Origin: Algoriphagus ratkowskyi
GTDB taxonomy: Bacteria > Bacteroidota > Bacteroidia > Cytophagales > Cyclobacteriaceae
Length of the DNA: 64,000 nucleotides
Reading direction: 5' to 3'
Assembly (NCBI RefSeq): GCF_002150505.1
Contig: NZ_MSSV01000008.1
Coordinates: forward strand, 242,760-306,759
Part shown: in pieces, positions 15,982-25,068 of the stretch
Numbering within the stretch: the first letter of the stretch is position 1
Layout of the letters: each line of letters starts with the position of its first letter
Translations under genes and position numbers: made by a program
Notes under the pieces: generated by a model
Databases searched by the model: none
Seen by the model: the letters and a program-made list of their open reading frames with translations, nothing else
Told to the model about the DNA's origin: nothing

Positions 15982-17802
15982 ATGAACACATATTTGAGGC
16001 TACTTTCTTTTGCCAAACCCATTGGAAAGTATGCCGTCCCCTATTTAATTTTCACAATTTTCTCGGTGATTTTCAACACAATGAACTTGGCATTATTAGC
16101 GCCATTGCTTACCACCCTGTTTGGGGACCAAAAAGCAAGTGCTGTAGCCGAGCCTAGTTCCTGGACGGATATTATTGGCTATTTCAACTATTACACAACT
16201 GAAATTCAACAAAACTATGGCGCATTCGAAGCATTAAAGTGGGTGTGCATTGTGATAGTTCTTTCTGTATTCTTAGGAAATCTATTCCGGTATCTCTCCC
16301 AGCGAGTGATGGAAAACCTGAGAATACATACCTTATTGAACCTTCGGAAAACTGTGTTTAATAACGTCATGGATCTTCATGTCGGCTATTTTAATGAGCA
16401 GAGAAAAGGTAATATCATTGCCAAAATTGCTTCCGACGTGCAAGTAGTCCAGTATTCTGTGACCAGTACGCTTCAGGTGCTTTTCAAAGAACCGCTTCAA
16501 CTAATCGCATACATCGCCATTCTTTTTGCAATCTCTTATAAACTTACCTTGTTCGCGGTTTTGGTGATTCCGATCTCTGCTTTTGTGATTTCGAACATCG
16601 TTAAAAAATTGAAAGCTCAAGCCACGGAAGCGCAAGAGCGGTTTGGACTAATGGTAAGTTACCTTGACGAGGCACTTTCTGGCATCAAAATTATCAAAGC
16701 ATTCAATGCTACCGATAGAATCAAAGAGAAATTTCATCAGGAAAATGTTCAGTATTCTGACTTAGGAAGAAAGATGGCTTACCGGCAGCAGCTAGGATCG
16801 CCAGTTTCTGAGCTCCTTGGAGTATTTATGGTTGCTGTGATCGTGATGTATGGAGGTTCACTAGTGATCAGTAATCAATCAGAACTATCCGCAGCTGCAT
16901 TTATCACCTATATCGCGATCTTCTCCCAAGTGATGCGCCCTGCAAAAGCCATTACTGAATCCTTCAGTACTATCAATGCAGGTTTAGCAGCTGGAGAACG
17001 CGTATTGGAGCTAATAGATGAAAAACCACAAGTGGTTGACCAAAAAGAGCCTTTCATTTTGAAACAGCTCAATAAGGGTATTGCCTTCAAAGATGTGTCT
17101 TTTTCCTACAACCATACACCGGTCCTCCAACATATCAACTTGGTAATTCCAAGAGGTTTTACCGTAGCATTAGTCGGACCATCTGGTGGTGGGAAATCTA
17201 CCTTAATGGATTTGATTCCACGTTTTATAGATCCTCAACAAGGTTGTATAAGCTTCGATGGCATGGATAGTAAATCAATAAGTAGCGAATCTCTTCGTGC
17301 TCAAATTGGCATAGTCAATCAAGAATCTATTCTTTTCAATGATAGCATTGCCAGCAACATCGCATTTGGCAAGCCTGATGCTAGCCCGCAAGAAATCGAG
17401 TCTGCTGCCAAAATCGCAAATGCTCACGAGTTTATTGTGAACACAAAACATGGATACAATTCCAATATTGGAGACCGTGGCACTAAGCTCTCTGGTGGTC
17501 AAAAGCAAAGAATTTGTATCGCTCGAGCTGTGCTGAAAAACCCTCCTATTCTCCTACTGGACGAGGCTACGTCTGCACTTGATACTGAATCTGAATATCT
17601 GGTTCAAGATGCACTTAACAAACTAATGGAGAACAGGACCACACTAGTTATCGCTCACAGACTGAGTACTATCCAAAAAGCAGATTTAATTCTAGTCTTG
17701 GACAAAGGCAGAATTATTGAGCAAGGCACGCACCACGAGCTTCTTTTCCAGGAAGGACTATACAGTAAACTCATTGACAAACAACAATTTTCCACAGCAT
17801 GA
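15982..17802 (+). CDS. MsbA-like ABC exporter, fused membrane and ATPase domains (606 aa)
   Basis: Residues 1-330 form a six-helix ABC type I exporter domain. The ATPase domain follows with Walker A GPSGGGKST (399-407), signature LSGGQ (503-507), Walker B ILLLDEATSALD (Asp 527, Glu 528) and H-loop AHRLST. This is the half-transporter arrangement of MsbA and lipid or lipo-oligosaccharide flippases. It starts 12 bases after a glycosyltransferase and its TGA overlaps the ATG of the next one (ATGA). That packing suggests it exports a lipid-linked glycan assembled by the neighbouring glycosyltransferases. Confidence 0.9.
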   Translation: MNTYLRLLSFAKPIGKYAVPYLIFTIFSVIFNTMNLALLAPLLTTLFGDQKASAVAEPSSWTDIIGYFNYYTTEIQQNYGAFEALKWVCIVIVLSVFLGNLFRYLSQRVMENLRIHTLLNLRKTVFNNVMDLHVGYFNEQRKGNIIAKIASDVQVVQYSVTSTLQVLFKEPLQLIAYIAILFAISYKLTLFAVLVIPISAFVISNIVKKLKAQATEAQERFGLMVSYLDEALSGIKIIKAFNATDRIKEKFHQENVQYSDLGRKMAYRQQLGSPVSELLGVFMVAVIVMYGGSLVISNQSELSAAAFITYIAIFSQVMRPAKAITESFSTINAGLAAGERVLELIDEKPQVVDQKEPFILKQLNKGIAFKDVSFSYNHTPVLQHINLVIPRGFTVALVGPSGGGKSTLMDLIPRFIDPQQGCISFDGMDSKSISSESLRAQIGIVNQESILFNDSIASNIAFGKPDASPQEIESAAKIANAHEFIVNTKHGYNSNIGDRGTKLSGGQKQRICIARAVLKNPPILLLDEATSALDTESEYLVQDALNKLMENRTTLVIAHRLSTIQKADLILVLDKGRIIEQGTHHELLFQEGLYSKLIDKQQFSTA

Positions 17803-18743
17803 TTACAGTCACACATCCACTGATTTCCATCGCTATGTGCACCTATAACGGTGGAAAATACTTGCGTAAACAACTTGATTCACTCCTCAATCAGAGCTAT
17901 CCTAATCTAGAAATCAGTATTTACGATGACTGCTCCACCGACAATACAATGGAGATTTTGGAGGAATATTCAACCGAGTACTCGCAGATCAGAATTCATA
18001 GGAATAAGCAAAACCTTGGTTATCAACGAAATTTCGAAGCAAATTTAAAAAGTTGTCGAGGCGAATTTATCGCACCGTGTGATCAGGATGATATTTGGGA
18101 ATTAGACAAAATAGAAAAGCTATTCAAGCTCTCCGAGGATAATATTTTGGTCTATCACGATTCAGAACTGGTAGATGAAAATGATGCACCTATAGGATAT
18201 AGAATGACCACCAAACTGAACTTCGTCAGCGGCAAAAAACCGGAAGCTTTTCTCTTTTTCAACTGCGTATCTGGGCATGCAATGTTGTTCAGAAAATCAC
18301 TTTTAGAGCACATTTTTCCATTCCCAACAAAGGGTTTTTATGATCATTGGATCGTGTATGTTGCATCCCATTTTGGCAGAATAGACTATCTCAATGAATG
18401 TCTGGTAAAATATAGGCAACACACAAAAAATCTGACAGATATAAGAGGTGTAAAAAGAAACGAAACTAAGCTTCAGACGACTATTTCTAGAATAGAACGG
18501 GAAAATGATTGGCTAAATGTATGTGCAGAATATGAAGCAAAAGAGAAGCGTTCTAGCTATGCCACTTGGCTGCTAAGCAAAGGACAAAACAGAGCTTCAA
18601 ATTTTTTCAATTTTGGGTTTGGATACGAAATCTGGAAGAATAGAAACGCACTTCTACACATTCCAAAACAAGACGAAAAAAAGAAATTTAGCTTTGCACT
18701 TCGGCAAGTTTGGGGACTGAAAACTAAAACTATTTTCAAATAA
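17799..18743 (+). CDS. Family 2 glycosyltransferase (314 aa)
   Basis: Motifs ISIAMCTYNGGKYL, YDDCSTDNT and CDQDDIW identify a GT2 enzyme of the kind that adds rhamnose or related sugars to O-antigen or core oligosaccharide. The later block FYDHWIVYVASHFG is also typical. The start codon overlaps the stop of the ABC exporter by four bases, indicating translational coupling. Acceptor and donor sugars cannot be read from sequence. Confidence 0.88.
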   Translation: MITVTHPLISIAMCTYNGGKYLRKQLDSLLNQSYPNLEISIYDDCSTDNTMEILEEYSTEYSQIRIHRNKQNLGYQRNFEANLKSCRGEFIAPCDQDDIWELDKIEKLFKLSEDNILVYHDSELVDENDAPIGYRMTTKLNFVSGKKPEAFLFFNCVSGHAMLFRKSLLEHIFPFPTKGFYDHWIVYVASHFGRIDYLNECLVKYRQHTKNLTDIRGVKRNETKLQTTISRIERENDWLNVCAEYEAKEKRSSYATWLLSKGQNRASNFFNFGFGYEIWKNRNALLHIPKQDEKKKFSFALRQVWGLKTKTIFK

Positions 18744-18746
18744 CCC

Positions 18747-19673
18747 ATGAAAGTATCGATCATCATACCATCCTATAATTACGGGGAATTTCTAGCTGAA
18801 ACTCTGGACAATCTTCTTGACCAAAAATATTTTAATTGGGAAGCTTTGATCATAGATGATGGATCTACTGATAATACAAAGGAGCTTGTCGAAAAGTATT
18901 TGAAAAAAGACAGTCGATTCAGGTATTTTTTCCAGCCTAATGCAGGACTTTCTAATGCAAGAAATACTGGATTACTTCATGCAAGAGGTGAATTTTTACA
19001 GTTTCTTGATGCCGATGATTTACTGAGTAAGGATAAGATCGACCTGCAGGTAAAGTATATGGAGGATAATCCTACAGTTGATTTAGTCTATTCGGACTGT
19101 TGGTATTTTCAAAGTGAAAACCCTAGTATTCTTTTTCCTGACCTGGAAATGCAAGGGGTAGAATGGATGCCCAAAGTTGATGGTAAGGGCTTTACTATTC
19201 TGAACAACCTTATCAAAAGGAACTTCACAGTAGTATCCAGCCCTCTATTGAGGCGAACTTCTTCCAATCAACACATCAAATTTTCTGAGAATGTGTCTAA
19301 TTCAGAGGATTGGTATTACTGGCTGGAGCTGGCAATGGCGAACACACATTTTGCTTATTTGCCCGATCAAAAAGCTTCAACTCTTATTCGCGTTCATAAG
19401 AAAAGTATGAGCCAAAACGCTCAAAAAATGTACTACGGAGAGCTAAAACTTAGAAAATGGCTTGAACAAAAAATAAAATCTCTCCCTATTGACTATAATT
19501 TAATAAACAAGTTGTCTGCTCTGAATGAGCACTTGACTGATATACTGATAAAGCATGTAATACTTACTGGTCCTCTTTGGGATCTTAAGCATTTATACAA
19601 AATGACTCAATTCAGCTCTTTTTATGAAGTCTTCCAACTTCATAAAATTGCCAGAAATCACCAGCACAAATAG
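18747..19673 (+). CDS. Family 2 glycosyltransferase (308 aa)
   Basis: VSIIIPSYNYGEFLAETL, IIDDGSTDNT, the acceptor motif LSNARNTGL and the metal site DADD give a clear GT2 assignment. Only three bases separate it from the previous stop. It differs enough from the flanking GT2 enzymes that recent duplication is unlikely. It is the third glycosyltransferase of the operon. Confidence 0.88.
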   Translation: MKVSIIIPSYNYGEFLAETLDNLLDQKYFNWEALIIDDGSTDNTKELVEKYLKKDSRFRYFFQPNAGLSNARNTGLLHARGEFLQFLDADDLLSKDKIDLQVKYMEDNPTVDLVYSDCWYFQSENPSILFPDLEMQGVEWMPKVDGKGFTILNNLIKRNFTVVSSPLLRRTSSNQHIKFSENVSNSEDWYYWLELAMANTHFAYLPDQKASTLIRVHKKSMSQNAQKMYYGELKLRKWLEQKIKSLPIDYNLINKLSALNEHLTDILIKHVILTGPLWDLKHLYKMTQFSSFYEVFQLHKIARNHQHK

Positions 19674-19707
19674 CCAAACATTTTAGTTTAATAACCACAA
19701 TACTACT

Positions 19708-20556
19708 ATGCCAACTCAATCAATCCACGATCATACACCTATAGCCTCAGTAATTATTCCTTGCTATAATCAAGGCACTTTTTTGGAAGAGGCTGTAACC
19801 TCCGTTCTAAACAGCAGTCTTAAGAAACTTGAGATTATAGTCATCGATGACGGTTCCACAGATAATTCCTTGGAAATTGCAATTTCGATACAACAACGGC
19901 ATCCAAAACTAATTCAAGTATTGTCTCAGCCTAATGCTGGACCATCTGTAGCCAGAAATTTAGGAATAAAACAAGCGAGCGGGAAGTATATTCTACCGTT
20001 AGATGCGGATGATAAAATTGGTCAAGAGTATTTACTTGAAAGTGTAAATAAATTGGAACAAAATCAGAATGTAAAACTTGTGTACTGTGAGGCCGAGAAG
20101 TTTGGATTCAAGAATAAGCAATGGAAGTTAAAGGAATTCAGTCAGGCAGCCCTGGCTAAAGACAACATGATTTTCGTTAGCTCTGTTTTCCGGAAATCTG
20201 ACTGGAAAAATGCAGGTGGTTTTGATGAAAGAATGGTTTGGGGCTGGGAAGATTGGGAGTTCTGGATCAACTTACTAAAATCAGGTGGGGAAGTAATCAA
20301 ACTCCCATTGGTGGGTTTTTCATACAGAATTCACTCATGCTCACGAAGAAAATCAGTAAATCGAAAAGCTAAGAAAAGCACCATTGCTCTCATCAATCAA
20401 AAGCACTCCGCATTTCTAAACGAACATCTTGGCGGTCCTTTACGCAATCCTAGAACCTGGTCAAAAAGTATAAATCTTGCTTCTAGCTGGTTTACAGCCT
20501 TCCAGGATTATAAATTCAAACGAAATTTACTCCCAATTCTTTTTGACAAAAAATAA
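19708..20556 (+). CDS. Family 2 glycosyltransferase (282 aa)
   Basis: SVIIPCYNQGTFLEEAV, VIDDGSTDNS, SVARNLGIKQASG and LDADD are GT2 signatures, followed by WGWEDWEFWINLLKSGG, a frequent GT2 acceptor-site block. It is the last gene of the operon; a stem-loop at 20589 follows it. The spacing of 34 bases from the gene before is slightly larger than elsewhere in the operon. Confidence 0.88.
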   Translation: MPTQSIHDHTPIASVIIPCYNQGTFLEEAVTSVLNSSLKKLEIIVIDDGSTDNSLEIAISIQQRHPKLIQVLSQPNAGPSVARNLGIKQASGKYILPLDADDKIGQEYLLESVNKLEQNQNVKLVYCEAEKFGFKNKQWKLKEFSQAALAKDNMIFVSSVFRKSDWKNAGGFDERMVWGWEDWEFWINLLKSGGEVIKLPLVGFSYRIHSCSRRKSVNRKAKKSTIALINQKHSAFLNEHLGGPLRNPRTWSKSINLASSWFTAFQDYKFKRNLLPILFDKK

Positions 20557-20588
20557 GTTTCTAGGTTACAAATATTAGGCTTATAAAA

Positions 20589-20631
20589 AATTACTGTGGC
20601 TATTCTCAAAGTTGATTAGCCACAGTTTTTA
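20589..20631 (+). terminator. Terminator of the glycosyltransferase operon
   Basis: ACTGTGGCT (20593-20601) pairs with AGCCACAGT (20618-20626), preceded by A residues and followed by TTTTT. It is placed 33 bases after the last glycosyltransferase stop. Confidence 0.8.
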
Positions 20632-20834
20632 TCAATATCCGCTTTCTTGCTTAGTATTGGGTATAATCAGGAATTGAGGTCATTTCTGTCTCCTGTTTTC
20701 CAGCGAAGAAACCAAAGAATTTATGACTACTGGCTTCATTGGGGATAATCATATTGATTAATCTATTCAGAAATCATTTTCCCTCACTGTGTTTCCACTA
20801 AAGAAATATTAATTTCTATATTAGCGCCATCAAA

Positions 20835-20923
20835 TAAGGGGTGCCCTAAAAGTTACGGGCTGAGATCATACCCATCCCGATTTATCGGGAGCACCTGATC
20901 CGGGTAATGCCGGCGTAGGGACT
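20835..20923 (+). promoter_or_regulatory. TPP riboswitch (THI element)
   Basis: The conserved blocks occur in order: AGGGGTGCC, then GGGCTGAGA with ATACCC, a variable stem (CCCGATTTATCGGG), ACCTGATCCGGGTAATGCC and GGCGTAGGGA. These are the P2, P3, P4 and P5 elements of the thiamine pyrophosphate sensor. It ends 46 bases before the start of the transporter gene, so TPP binding probably blocks expression of that gene and the one overlapping it. Confidence 0.95.
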
Positions 20924-20969
20924 AGATTACTGTTCTCCCTTTTTTGAATAATCATAAAACGTTATTCAA

Positions 20970-21596
20970 ATGTTATTTTCTATTGACCTAAATCTGCTCA
21001 CTGAGCAGATCAAAGCCACCAGTTTGCTAGAATGGTTTGCTGTAAGTTTTGGAGTGGCTTCAGTACTTCTCGCTCGCAAAAACAACGTCTTGCTTTATCC
21101 AGCTGGCATTATTGGAATTTTATGTTCCAGCTTCTTACTCGTAGATGCAAAACTCTACGCTGAAACCTTGCTCCACGCCTACTATCTCGTCATGAGTATT
21201 TATGGCTGGGCTATTTGGAAAGACAACTCTGCCAGCGGAGCTTCTCAAATCTCCAGAAGTACTGCAAATGAGCAGAAAATCACCTGGGCGATCGCTATCA
21301 TCGGTTGGGGATTTCTATACTTCATGCTCACCACGTTCACCGATTCTGATGTGCCGATAGTTGATGCTTTTGTATCATCTACAGCTTGGGCGGGCATGTG
21401 GCTTCTGGCGAAAAGAAAACTTGAAAACTGGATTTGGTTGAATGTATCAAACCTGGTAGCCATTCCCCTGCTTTTTCACAAAGACCTAATTCTAATCTCA
21501 TTCCTCACAATTTTCCTTTTCGTGGTAGCCATCTTTGGCTATTTTGATTGGAGAAAAGAACTGGACCAAGCGCATGGAAAACTTAAAACTGTTTAG
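20970..21596 (+). CDS. pnuT: PnuC-family transporter, probably thiamine uptake (PnuT)
   Basis: The 208-residue protein is almost entirely membrane helices and carries the PnuC family pattern: LEWFAVSFGVASVLLARKNN, YPAGIIGILCSSFLL and YLVMSIYGWAIWK. PnuC members take up vitamin precursors by facilitated diffusion. The TPP riboswitch directly upstream points to thiamine as the substrate, as in known Bacteroidota pnuT genes. The usual partner, a thiamine pyrophosphokinase or outer membrane receptor, is not adjacent. Instead an acyl-CoA-dehydrogenase-like gene overlaps its 3' end. Confidence 0.85.
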   Translation: MLFSIDLNLLTEQIKATSLLEWFAVSFGVASVLLARKNNVLLYPAGIIGILCSSFLLVDAKLYAETLLHAYYLVMSIYGWAIWKDNSASGASQISRSTANEQKITWAIAIIGWGFLYFMLTTFTDSDVPIVDAFVSSTAWAGMWLLAKRKLENWIWLNVSNLVAIPLLFHKDLILISFLTIFLFVVAIFGYFDWRKELDQAHGKLKTV

Positions 21597-22647
21597 TCAC
21601 GAACTCGCCACCAAAGCGGAGAGACTTGGCCACCTTCCAGAAGAATGGCTGACTGAAATATATAAAAATAAGTTGTTCAAGCTTTTTGTGCCAAAAGAGC
21701 TTGGAGGATTGGGATGTACCTTACCCGAGGCTCTTAAGATTGAGGAGAAACTTGCCAAGCTGGACGGGAGCTTGGGTTGGACTGTGACGCTTTGTGCTGG
21801 AGCTGCCTGGTTCGTAGGATTCATGGATGAATCACTGCGAAATGATATATTTCCTGACGAAAAACTCTGTTTGGCAGGTAGTGGATTTGTGGGTGGGAAA
21901 GCTGATAAAATCGACGATACCTACATAATATCAGGGAGCTGGACCTATGCATCTGGAGCATTGCATGCCACTCATCTCACTGCCAATTGTGAGATTCTAG
22001 AGCACGGGGAGCCACTTCTGGATAAAAAAGGAAAGCCAGAGATAAAGGCTTTTGTGATTGACAGAAAAGATGTGGAAATTCTCGATGGCTGGAATTACAT
22101 GGGAATGATAGCGACTGGAAGCCACGCTTTCCGATGTGAAGACCTAAGTGTTCCACTTAACAGATGCTTCGAGATTCTCCCTGAAAAAGCACAACTGACT
22201 GCTTCCGTTTATCAATATCCTTTTCTTCAATTTGCTGAAGCAACACTTGCAGCAAATATCTTGGGCATTTCCATTCACCTAATCGAGGTAATTGAGCAGT
22301 CTTTCTGGAAACGAAATGAGTATAGAAAATACGATAAAAAGCATCTCTCCTATTTTCAAAATCTGCTGAACAAACAGAGCAAAAAACTAGAGAAACTTCG
22401 AGACGAATTCTATCGACAAGTCAATGATTCATGGGCTGAGCTGGAAGAAAATGGCAAGATTTCAAAGTCACGCTTAAAGAAAGTTAGTCTGACCAGCAGA
22501 AAGCTTACACAAAAATGTCGTGAGATCAACTCTAAACTCTACCCGTTCTCAGGTTTGGAAGCTGCAAAAACACATACCGAACTCAATCGAATTTGGAGAG
22601 ATTTCAATACAGTCGGACAACATGCCTTGTTGATATTTCCTTTTTAG
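21574..22647 (+). CDS. Acyl-CoA dehydrogenase-like flavoprotein under the TPP riboswitch (357 aa)
   Basis: The first 240 residues carry acyl-CoA dehydrogenase fold features: LFVPKELGG, LDGSLGWTVTLCAGAAWF, and ISGSWTYASGALHATHL in the flavin-contacting middle domain. The C-terminus is helical but short and lacks an obvious catalytic Glu. This is more like the class D flavin monooxygenases (HpaB/HsaA/DszC-like) or a divergent member. ATG 21574 is the best start and overlaps the transporter gene by 23 bases. Co-transcription with a thiamine transporter suggests a link to thiamine, but I know of no such precedent. Confidence 0.7.
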   Translation: MENLKLFSHELATKAERLGHLPEEWLTEIYKNKLFKLFVPKELGGLGCTLPEALKIEEKLAKLDGSLGWTVTLCAGAAWFVGFMDESLRNDIFPDEKLCLAGSGFVGGKADKIDDTYIISGSWTYASGALHATHLTANCEILEHGEPLLDKKGKPEIKAFVIDRKDVEILDGWNYMGMIATGSHAFRCEDLSVPLNRCFEILPEKAQLTASVYQYPFLQFAEATLAANILGISIHLIEVIEQSFWKRNEYRKYDKKHLSYFQNLLNKQSKKLEKLRDEFYRQVNDSWAELEENGKISKSRLKKVSLTSRKLTQKCREINSKLYPFSGLEAAKTHTELNRIWRDFNTVGQHALLIFPF

Positions 22648-22761
22648 TTCTTTCAAAACATGAATGGCGCATAGGAGAATATTTGAGAATAGATGTTTAA
22701 GTATATTGATCTTAATATGGATTTATTTACAACTATTTAATTACACATTAGTCAAATAAGT

Positions 22762-23079
22762 ATGCCTCAAAAATTAGCTTTTAGAATGAAACTCACACCA
22801 GGTTTCGAAGAAGAATACGAACGTAGACATAGCGAAATTTGGCCCGAACTGGTCACTTTACTCAAAGACACCGGAGTAATTGATTATCAGATCTTTTTGG
22901 ACAGAGAAACTTCCACGCTTTTTGCTTTTCAGGAGATCGAAGGAAATTCAAATTCTCAGGATCTGGGAAGTACAGAAATCGTCAAAAGGTGGTGGGCTTA
23001 CATGGCTGATATTATGGAGACTAATCCAGACAATTCTCCAATTTCGGTAGAACTCCCTAACGTCTTCAACCTACACTAA
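22762..23079 (+). CDS. rhaM: L-rhamnose mutarotase
   Basis: The 105-residue protein matches the RhaM family throughout: LAFRMKLTPGFEEEYERRH, EIWPELVTLLKDTGVIDY, TLFAFQEIEG and RWWAYMADIME. RhaM interconverts alpha- and beta-L-rhamnose so that the isomerase receives its preferred anomer. It is the first gene of a rhamnose cluster that contains a permease and a RhaI-type isomerase. The 160-base upstream region holds no clear regulator site. Confidence 0.92.
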   Translation: MPQKLAFRMKLTPGFEEEYERRHSEIWPELVTLLKDTGVIDYQIFLDRETSTLFAFQEIEGNSNSQDLGSTEIVKRWWAYMADIMETNPDNSPISVELPNVFNLH

Positions 23080-23240
23080 TCAATTAGAGAAAGCTTCCAT
23101 TTTTTAGCGAATATTTTGGTTTAAGGGTTCTAACAATTAGCGGGAAAAGAAATTTCAAATCTCATTTCTGAACCATATAGCACAGGATACATTTCAGTAT
23201 CTCCTACCCTAATTTGAACCTCAAGCCCAAAAGAAAACCT

Positions 23241-24665
23241 ATGTCATCTACACAAAATCTTAAACAGCGTCTGGAAGCTGTTAATGAATACGAACGCACG
23301 CCTATTCCCAAAAACAAACTAAAAGGCTGGAAAAGCTTTATAGGGACATATGCAGGCGAGCATACCGCAGGCACAGAGTTCGTCATAGGTCCGCTATTCG
23401 TAGCCCATGGCGCTACTGCCGGAGACTTGGTAAGTGGATTGCTTGTCGGTAATATTCTCGCTATTCTCAGCTGGGCTTTTTTCACAGGAAAAGTAGCTAT
23501 GAAGACCAGAACCACACTTTATTATCAGTTGGAGAAAATTGCGGGAAATCGTTTTACACTCGTCTATAATGTCGTCAATGCAGCTTTATTTTGCTTCCTG
23601 GCTGGTGCCATGATCGCAGTATCTGCTACTGCTGTCGGCATTCCTTTTAACCTGGCCATGCCTTCACTTACAGATATTTATCCAAGCAGTGTGGGCTGGA
23701 TTGTTACGGTATTTGGTATTGGAGCGATCACTACATTTGTGGCGATGTTTGGCTTTAATGTCATCTCCAAATTTGCCAATATCGCTGCACCATGGATGAT
23801 TATGATCTTTATAGCAGCAGCAGTAGGTGTTTTACCTAGATTGGGCATCACCTCATTTTCTGATTTTTGGCCTGTGGCCGAGACCACAATTTGGAACGGA
23901 GTTCCTCTAGAAGGACAGAGTAAGTTTACGTTCTGGCACATCATGTTTTTCGCTTGGTTTTGCAACATGGGGATGCATATAGGAATGGCTGATATGTCAC
24001 TTTTGCGCTACGCGAAAAAATGGACCTATGGTTTTTCATCAGGCACAGGCATGTTCTTAGGGCATTTTATTGCTTGGATGGCTTCTGGAATCTTGTATTC
24101 TCTTTTCCTTTTGGAGTCAAAAGGCAGTTTAGTATTCGCTCCGGGTCCGATCGCTTATGAAGCAGCAGGCATTGCAGGCGCTGTATGCGTGGTAATCGCT
24201 GGCTGGACCACGGCAAACCCTACCCTGTATCGCGCTGGACTTGCGATCCAATCCATCAATCCAAAATGGAAAACTTGGAAAGTAACACTTTTCGTAGGTC
24301 TAGTCACAACAATTGCTGCTTGCTTCCCAGCTCTAGTGATGCAGCTATTAGAATTTGTAGCTCTTTATGGCTTGGTTTTGATGCCACTTGGAGCGGTGAT
24401 TTTTATGGATGTTTTCGTGCTTCCGAAAATTGGGCTTGTGAGTAATTATGCTGAATTGACTAAATCTCACTTCAATCCAGCAGTTGGAATCACTTGGATA
24501 GTTTCACTTATCTTTTGTTTGGGTTTGAACATCTGGGGTGGAATTGAAATATTCTTCCTTGGACTTCCAGGTTGGTTTGTAGCAGTGATCGTGTACTTAC
24601 TCTCATCAAAAATTATTCAGAAAAAAACAACAAATGTCTCTCCAACTATTCCTTTAACTTACTGA
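23241..24665 (+). CDS. NCS1-type (purine/cytosine permease-like) transporter in the rhamnose cluster (474 aa)
   Basis: The protein has about 12 hydrophobic segments and the NCS1 pattern near its N-terminus (GTEFVIGPLFVAHGATAGDL). NCS1 permeases usually carry nucleobases, allantoin or hydantoin with sodium or protons. Here it lies between rhaM and rhaI, so L-rhamnose or a rhamnose-containing compound is the likely substrate. ATG 23241 is preferred over an upstream TTG at 23214. A small membrane protein starts three bases after it. Confidence 0.75.
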   Translation: MSSTQNLKQRLEAVNEYERTPIPKNKLKGWKSFIGTYAGEHTAGTEFVIGPLFVAHGATAGDLVSGLLVGNILAILSWAFFTGKVAMKTRTTLYYQLEKIAGNRFTLVYNVVNAALFCFLAGAMIAVSATAVGIPFNLAMPSLTDIYPSSVGWIVTVFGIGAITTFVAMFGFNVISKFANIAAPWMIMIFIAAAVGVLPRLGITSFSDFWPVAETTIWNGVPLEGQSKFTFWHIMFFAWFCNMGMHIGMADMSLLRYAKKWTYGFSSGTGMFLGHFIAWMASGILYSLFLLESKGSLVFAPGPIAYEAAGIAGAVCVVIAGWTTANPTLYRAGLAIQSINPKWKTWKVTLFVGLVTTIAACFPALVMQLLEFVALYGLVLMPLGAVIFMDVFVLPKIGLVSNYAELTKSHFNPAVGITWIVSLIFCLGLNIWGGIEIFFLGLPGWFVAVIVYLLSSKIIQKKTTNVSPTIPLTY

Positions 24666-24667
24666 TT

Positions 24668-24859
24668 ATGAAAAGTGTATTGAAAATAATTTCATTTACA
24701 GCTTTAGTACTTACTCTAGCCCCATCTTTTCTGGTTTTCTGGGGATATATAGAACCTAGCCTTTCTAAAATCCTGATGCTTATTGGTACAATCGTTTGGT
24801 TCGGAACAGCTTCCTTTTGGATGAATAAGACTGAAGAAAATGAGGAAGAAGTTATATAA
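24668..24859 (+). CDS. Small two-helix membrane protein (63 aa)
   Basis: ATG 24668 begins two codons after the permease stop. The product has two hydrophobic stretches (residues about 5-27 and 33-50) and an acidic tail (KTEENEEEVI). Its position suggests a transporter accessory subunit or a co-regulated small protein. No family recognised. Confidence 0.7.
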   Translation: MKSVLKIISFTALVLTLAPSFLVFWGYIEPSLSKILMLIGTIVWFGTASFWMNKTEENEEEVI

Positions 24860-24873
24860 ATGGCTTCAATAAT

Positions 24874-25060
24874 GTCCAGCTTCTGGAGAAGCAAGACAAC
24901 AGGGAATCCTAATATAACTCAGTGTACTCCGCGTGAACTCCGTGTCCTTTGTGGTTAAACATCTATAAGTCCAGCTTCTGGAGAAGCAGGACAAAACAAC
25001 TTTAAATAATAAAACCGCGCCCTTTGCGTGACCTTTGTGTCCTCCTCCGCGGTTAAACAC
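24874..25060. repeat. Two diverged tandem units of an intergenic repeat
   Basis: Each unit starts with an imperfect palindrome, GTCCAGCTTCTGGAGAAGC, followed by A(A/G)GAC (24874-24897 and 24969-24992), and ends in a segment of the form CTTTGTG or CCGCG followed by GGTTAAAC (24951-24960 and 25051-25059). The arrangement is repeated once. It separates the small membrane protein from rhaI. A related GCG...GGTTAAAT segment occurs at about 63636-63667. Confidence 0.6.
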
Positions 25061-25068
25061 ACACACCA

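Noticed and set aside
20835..20923. Possibility that the hairpin is an ordinary terminator
   Set aside because: The ordered conserved blocks of the TPP riboswitch are all present, so it is a regulatory leader.
24185..24445. Short plus-strand open frame inside the NCS1 gene, out of frame
   Set aside because: It lies entirely inside a conserved membrane protein gene and has no protein-like pattern.
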